DNA of 10,719 bases from Enteractinococcus sp. (GTDB lineage: Bacteria; Actinomycetota; Actinomycetes; Actinomycetales; Micrococcaceae), in assembly GCA_029267455.1 (NCBI GenBank), contig JAJUIX010000021.1, positions 1 to 10,719 on the forward strand. Direction: 5' to 3'. Numbering within the stretch: the first letter of the stretch is position 1; each line of letters begins with the position of its first letter. Made by a program: the position numbers and the translations under genes. The notes below the pieces were generated by a model, which was not told the origin of the DNA, ran no database searches, and was given only the letters and a program-made list of their open reading frames with translations. Positions 7,210 to 10,719 of the stretch are shown one piece after another.

Positions 7210-8381
7210 GTCAACGGTTACAAACCACCACCCGTTCGACAGTTTTTACCGCCGGTTCCCTGAGCCGCATTGTGATCGGTTGGGTTGCCGTCGCCATTCT
7301 GGCAGCCACCCAACACCTGCTCACGCCTCCCGTTCCGGCTGTCCCGCTGGTACTGGTCCTGGCGGGCGTGGTAGCCGTCATCATGATCTGTTCATTTGGC
7401 GTGGTCACCCAGGCCGAAAAACTCGCCGAGCGCATGGGGGATCCCTATGGTTCGCTCGTGCTGACTATTTCCATCGTCCTGATCGAAGTCATTCTTATTT
7501 CCGCCGTGATGCTCGGGCCGGGAGATCACACGACGATCGGACGAGACTCGGTCATGGCGGTGTCCATGATCATCATGAATCTCGTGGTGGGTACCGCGGT
7601 GCTCCTTGCCACCCGAAAACACGGCCCACTGGCACACAACCGCACCGGAACGGCCACGTATTCGGCCATGCTCATCATCCTGATAGCGCTAGCTTTCGTG
7701 CTTCCCGGTCAGCTCGACCACGGCGGAAGCTACCCACCGGGCGTAGCGGTCATCGTCGCCGTCGGCACCCTGGCCACGTACGCCTATTTCTTGTATCGTC
7801 AAATGTTTCACCAGCCCGAAAACTTTGACGAGACCGACCCCATCGGACTCGCAGCTGCCCGCGGTGGTGCAGACCCCGAAACGGGGCACGCTAAACGCCA
7901 ACCGATCGGCCACGTATTCGCACTGCATCGCAAAGAGATTCTGCAGCGGATTGCCGTATTAGTCATCACCGTGATTCCGGTGGTCATCCTCTCGCAGCAC
8001 ATGGCCGCGCTGCTCGACGACGGTCTGAGCCGGACCTCCCTGCCCATCGAACTGGCCGGCATCCTCATCGCGGCCATCGTGTTCCTGCCGGAAACGATCA
8101 CTGCGCTCCGCGCCGGTCTGGCGGGCGAGCTCCAACGAGTCATCAACCTGTGCCACGGCGCGCTGGTATCGACCGTCTCGTTTACCATCCCGGCAGTATT
8201 GCTCATCGGGTTGGCGACGGGACAGACCGTGGTCCTGGCCGAAACCGGCGTCAACATCGTCCTGCTTGCCGTCACCATGTTGATAACTGTTATCAATTTT
8301 TCGGCACCTAAACTCACCGTCATGCACGCCCTGCCACACCTGATGACCTTCGGCGTCTACGTGCTCATGGTGTTTCGTTAG
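7188..8381 (+). CDS. ChaA-like Ca2+(cation)/H+ antiporter
   Basis: Inner-membrane cation/proton exchanger of the CaCA superfamily, 397 residues, with about ten or eleven hydrophobic segments. The two alpha-repeats are recognisable: repeat 1 (about 70-110) with TQAEKLAERMGDPYG and Glu100 in TISIVLIEV, and repeat 2 (about 288-342) with LPETITALRAG (Glu302) and SFTIP. The acidic residues are expected to bind cation and proton. A polar loop at about 205-250 separates the halves. ChaA relatives exchange Ca2+, Na+ or K+ for protons; the specificity cannot be read here. The ATG at 7188 overlaps coaE by 22 bp and lacks a Shine-Dalgarno site. An in-frame TTG at 7206 overlaps the coaE stop (TTGA) and has GGAAAGAG upstream, so it is a fair alternative start. 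It probably shares a transcript with coaE and possibly uvrB. Confidence 0.9.
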   Translation: MERAHKLSQRLQTTTRSTVFTAGSLSRIVIGWVAVAILAATQHLLTPPVPAVPLVLVLAGVVAVIMICSFGVVTQAEKLAERMGDPYGSLVLTISIVLIEVILISAVMLGPGDHTTIGRDSVMAVSMIIMNLVVGTAVLLATRKHGPLAHNRTGTATYSAMLIILIALAFVLPGQLDHGGSYPPGVAVIVAVGTLATYAYFLYRQMFHQPENFDETDPIGLAAARGGADPETGHAKRQPIGHVFALHRKEILQRIAVLVITVIPVVILSQHMAALLDDGLSRTSLPIELAGILIAAIVFLPETITALRAGLAGELQRVINLCHGALVSTVSFTIPAVLLIGLATGQTVVLAETGVNIVLLAVTMLITVINFSAPKLTVMHALPHLMTFGVYVLMVFR

Positions 8382-8424
8382 CCAACGCGACGTCACCTTG
8401 GGCCTTAGCCAGCGGGCGAACGAG

Positions 8425-8453
8425 TAGTCACCTCGTGTTGACAGGCGTAACAT
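8425..8453 (+). promoter_or_regulatory. Candidate leaderless promoter of uvrB
   Basis: TAGTCA (8425-8430) and TAACAT (8448-8453, fits TANNNT) are 17 bp apart, and a transcript would start at about 8460-8461, right at the preferred uvrB ATG. An inverted repeat ACGAG (8420-8424) / CTCGT (8432-8436) overlaps the -35. A perfect TTGACA (8438-8443) is also present, but it has no -10 at a usable distance upstream of the start codon. No match to the LexA box type CGAAC-N4-GTTCG was found. Confidence 0.35.
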
Positions 8454-8460
8454 GTTGGGC

Positions 8461-10605
8461 ATGAGTATGGCTCGAGAGATTCACCGCGTCGTCGCCCCGT
8501 TCAAGGTCGAAGCACCGTATGAGCCGGCCGGCGATCAGCCCCAAGCCATTGCCGAACTCGCCGAACGGATTGAGGGCGGCGAAAAGGACGTCGTCCTCAT
8601 GGGTGCCACCGGTACCGGGAAGTCGGCGACGGCTGCCTGGTTGGTAGAGCGTCTCCAGCGCCCCACGCTCGTGATGGTGCAGAACAAGACCCTGGCCGCC
8701 CAGCTGGCGAATGAATTCCGTGAGCTCCTGCCGAATAACGCGGTCGAATACTTCGTGTCGTACTACGACTACTATCAGCCCGAAGCCTACGTGCCGCAAA
8801 CCGATACCTTTATTGAAAAAGACTCCTCGATCAACGAAGAGGTCGAACGCTTACGGCACTCGGCGACCAACGCGCTCCTGACCCGACGCGACACACTCGT
8901 GGTGGCCACCGTATCGTCAATTTTCGGTCTGGGTACCCCGGAAGAATACATCGCTCAAATGGTCACGGTTCGCGTGGGAGACATGCTCGATCGCGATGAT
9001 CTCCTGCGGCAGTTCGTGAACATGCAGTACGCCCGCAACGACGCCGATTTCCACCGCGGCACCTTCCGCGTTCGCGGAGACACCGTCGAAATCATTCCGA
9101 TGTATGAAGAACTCGCGGTACGCATCGAGTTTTTCGGTGACGAAATCGAAACCATCCAGACGTTACACCCGCTGACCGGTGACGTCGTTCGTGACGAAGA
9201 AGAGATGTACATTTTCCCGGCCTCCCACTACGTGGCCGGTGATGACCGCATGTCGCGCGCCATCAAAGATATTGAAGATGAGCTACGCGAACGCCTGCAA
9301 GAACTCGAGTCCCAGGACAAGCTGCTCGAAGCCCAGCGGTTACGCATGCGCACCACATATGACCTCGAAATGATGCAGCAGATGGGGTACTGCAACGGAA
9401 TTGAAAACTATTCGCGCCACATCGACGGCCGTGCCCCCGGTTCCGCCCCGCACACACTGTTGGACTACTTTCCCGATGACTTCCTGTTAATCATCGATGA
9501 ATCGCACGTGACCGTCCCGCAAATCGGTGGGATGTATGAAGGCGACGCCTCCCGCAAGCGTACCCTGGTCGACCACGGATTCCGTTTACCCTCGGCGCTC
9601 GATAACCGGCCGTTGAAATGGGACGAATTCCTCGACCGCATTGGCCAGACCGTCTATATGTCGGCCACTCCTGGACCCTATGAACTCAGCCAATCTGACG
9701 GGGTAGTTGAACAAATTATCCGACCCACGGGTTTGGTCGATCCGAAAATTGTCGTCAAAGAGACCAAAGGTCAGATCGATGACCTGATGGACGAAATTAA
9801 CTTGCGTGTCGAACGTGATGAACGTGTCCTGGTGACGACGTTGACGAAGCGGATGGCCGAAGACCTCACCGAATACCTGGTGGAACACGGAGTCAAAGTC
9901 GAATATCTCCATTCCGACGTCGATACGCTGCGGCGTGTGGAGCTCATGACCGAGCTACGCCGTGGGGTCTTCGATGTGCTGGTGGGAATCAACTTGCTCC
10001 GCGAGGGGCTCGACCTGCCAGAAGTTTCACTGGTTTCGATCTTGGACGCTGACAAAGAGGGCTTTTTGCGTTCGGATCGGTCACTTATCCAGACCATCGG
10101 ACGTGCCGCTCGTAACGTATCCGGTGAAGTGCACATGTACGCCGATAAGGTCACCGCATCGATGCAGTACGCCATCGACGAGACAAACCGTCGTCGAGAA
10201 ATCCAGATCGCGCACAACAAAAAACACGGCATTGACCCACAACCGCTGCGGAAACGTATCGCTGACATTACGGATCAGCTGGCGCGTGAAGATGCCGATA
10301 CCGAAGATCTGTTGTCGGGTATGGCAGGCATCAAGACTGGTTTCGACTACGGCATGGGGCACCGAGGTTACACCGCCGCCATCACCGAAGAGCAACAACG
10401 CGCCGCCATGGCAGCCGAAGAGGGGGAAGTGGCCAAACTTGCTGCGATCCCGGCCAAGGACCTGACCGATCTCATCGAACAAATGTCGGAGCAGATGCAT
10501 CAGGCCGCCGTCGACCTGAATTTCGAATTGGCCGCACGGTTGCGCGACGAGATTTCAGAATTGAAAAAGGAACTGCGCGATATGCAACGCGCCGGTCACG
10601 CATAA
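8461..10605 (+). CDS. uvrB: Excinuclease ABC subunit B
   Basis: Damage-verifying helicase-like subunit of nucleotide excision repair; it receives damaged DNA from UvrA and recruits UvrC. 714 residues. Walker A GATGTGKS is at 48-55, the DNA-gripping beta-hairpin region around [13 protein letters not shown] starts at 101, motif II DESH is at 346-349, and helicase motif [11 protein letters not shown] is at 544-552. A C-terminal UVR motif (about 671-705), the UvrC/UvrA-binding coiled hairpin, is complete. All catalytic motifs are intact. The start at 8461 ([10 protein letters not shown]) fits the N-terminus of relatives. ATG 8452 has a weak AGG 6 nt upstream, and ATG 8467 is also in frame. The gene lies 79 nt after the antiporter gene, so read-through from the coaE transcript is possible besides its own promoter. 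Confidence 0.98.
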   Translation: MSMAREIHRVVAPFKVEAPYEPAGDQPQAIAELAERIEGGEKDVVLMGATGTGKSATAAWLVERLQRPTLVMVQNKTLAAQLANEFRELLPNNAVEYFVSYYDYYQPEAYVPQTDTFIEKDSSINEEVERLRHSATNALLTRRDTLVVATVSSIFGLGTPEEYIAQMVTVRVGDMLDRDDLLRQFVNMQYARNDADFHRGTFRVRGDTVEIIPMYEELAVRIEFFGDEIETIQTLHPLTGDVVRDEEEMYIFPASHYVAGDDRMSRAIKDIEDELRERLQELESQDKLLEAQRLRMRTTYDLEMMQQMGYCNGIENYSRHIDGRAPGSAPHTLLDYFPDDFLLIIDESHVTVPQIGGMYEGDASRKRTLVDHGFRLPSALDNRPLKWDEFLDRIGQTVYMSATPGPYELSQSDGVVEQIIRPTGLVDPKIVVKETKGQIDDLMDEINLRVERDERVLVTTLTKRMAEDLTEYLVEHGVKVEYLHSDVDTLRRVELMTELRRGVFDVLVGINLLREGLDLPEVSLVSILDADKEGFLRSDRSLIQTIGRAARNVSGEVHMYADKVTASMQYAIDETNRRREIQIAHNKKHGIDPQPLRKRIADITDQLAREDADTEDLLSGMAGIKTGFDYGMGHRGYTAAITEEQQRAAMAAEEGEVAKLAAIPAKDLTDLIEQMSEQMHQAAVDLNFELAARLRDEISELKKELRDMQRAGHA

Positions 10606-10631
10606 CGTGTCGGGTGATAATTCTCGCGGAA

Positions 10632-10663
10632 AACCTTTAATATCCAGGTTATGCTGGTATAGT
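10632..10663 (+). promoter_or_regulatory. Extended -10 promoter after uvrB
   Basis: TGG-TATAGT (10655-10663) is a good extended -10 element; the -35 region (CTTTAA, 10635-10640) is poor, as is common with extended -10 promoters. An imperfect inverted repeat, AACCT (10632-10636) / AGGTT (10646-10650), overlaps the -35 area and could be an operator. Transcription would start near 10670, just ahead of the riboswitch-like leader, and drive a gene beyond the right edge. Confidence 0.6.
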
Positions 10664-10669
10664 CTGTGC

Positions 10670-10719
10670 AGCACAAGGGAGTATCCCAGAAGCTCCGTAC
10701 ACGTCAACACGTCGAACAG
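10670..10719 (+). promoter_or_regulatory. 5' part of probable yybP-ykoY (Mn2+) riboswitch
   Basis: Right after the predicted transcription start come AAGGGAGTA (10675-10683) and, 20 bases later, GTCAACAC (10703-10710). These resemble the conserved GGGGAGUA and GUCAACA segments of the yybP-ykoY manganese-sensing RNA. GGGA (10677-10680) can pair with TCCC (10684-10687). The element is cut by the window end, so its second half and any expression platform are not visible. This RNA class usually precedes TerC/Alx or MntP-type membrane proteins, which fits what I expect downstream of uvrB in this group. The assignment is from memory of the consensus, not a covariance-model hit. Confidence 0.55.

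Noticed and set aside
8411..8430. CGAAC half-site (8417-8421) as an SOS box
   Set aside because: No GTTCG half follows at 4 bases distance, so only half of the motif is present.
8449..8456. AACATGTT palindrome before uvrB as a LexA box
   Set aside because: The half-sites are 2 bases apart, while the Gram-positive box needs GAAC-N4-GTTC; flanking bases do not fit either.
7808..8462. Antisense frames opposite the antiporter gene (up to 171 codons)
   Set aside because: Low-complexity translations without domain features, fully covered by a well-supported membrane protein gene.

Overview
The window is a stretch of actinobacterial chromosome. Three things point to this group: moderately GC-rich coding sequence, a four-domain ribosomal protein S1 with an acidic tail, and a Pol I with a dead proofreading domain and a tyrosine in the O-helix. 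The protein sequences and the core order polA - rpsA - coaE - uvrB resemble Micrococcales, probably Micrococcaceae. Composition looks less GC-rich than Arthrobacter, so a lineage such as Yaniella or Enteractinococcus is possible; this is inference, not a search result. I see no mobile element, CRISPR array, tRNA or rRNA.

Layout, left to right. (1) 1-2412: 3' part of polA, cut by the left edge. (2) 2413-2638: AT-richer spacer with a strong promoter candidate and a roughly 100-nt leader for rpsA. (3) 2639-4105: rpsA, closed by a long perfect hairpin at 4141-4177 between convergent genes. (4) 6584-4242, minus strand: a tightly packed operon reading YigZ/IMPACT-family protein, RsmC/RlmG-like methyltransferase, then a stand-alone TrpF-like protein; a 13-bp tandem duplication spans the trpF stop codon. 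(5) 6610-8381, plus strand: coaE, starting almost back to back with the YigZ gene, then an overlapping CaCA-family (ChaA-like) cation/proton antiporter. (6) 8461-10605: uvrB, with no good ribosome binding site for its homology-supported start and a possible leaderless promoter. (7) 10655-10719: an extended -10 promoter followed by the first ~50 nt of a leader that looks like a yybP-ykoY (Mn2+) riboswitch, cut by the right edge. It predicts a TerC/Alx-type membrane protein just outside.

The plus-strand genes are housekeeping: DNA repair and replication (polA, uvrB), translation (rpsA) and coenzyme A synthesis (coaE). The minus-strand trio looks like an accessory insertion between rpsA and coaE, and two of its members suggest ribosome or RNA biology. 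I found no clearly new system. The best leads are the divergent, shortened TrpF in a non-trp operon, the truncated riboswitch, and the unusual start arrangements at yigZ/coaE and uvrB.
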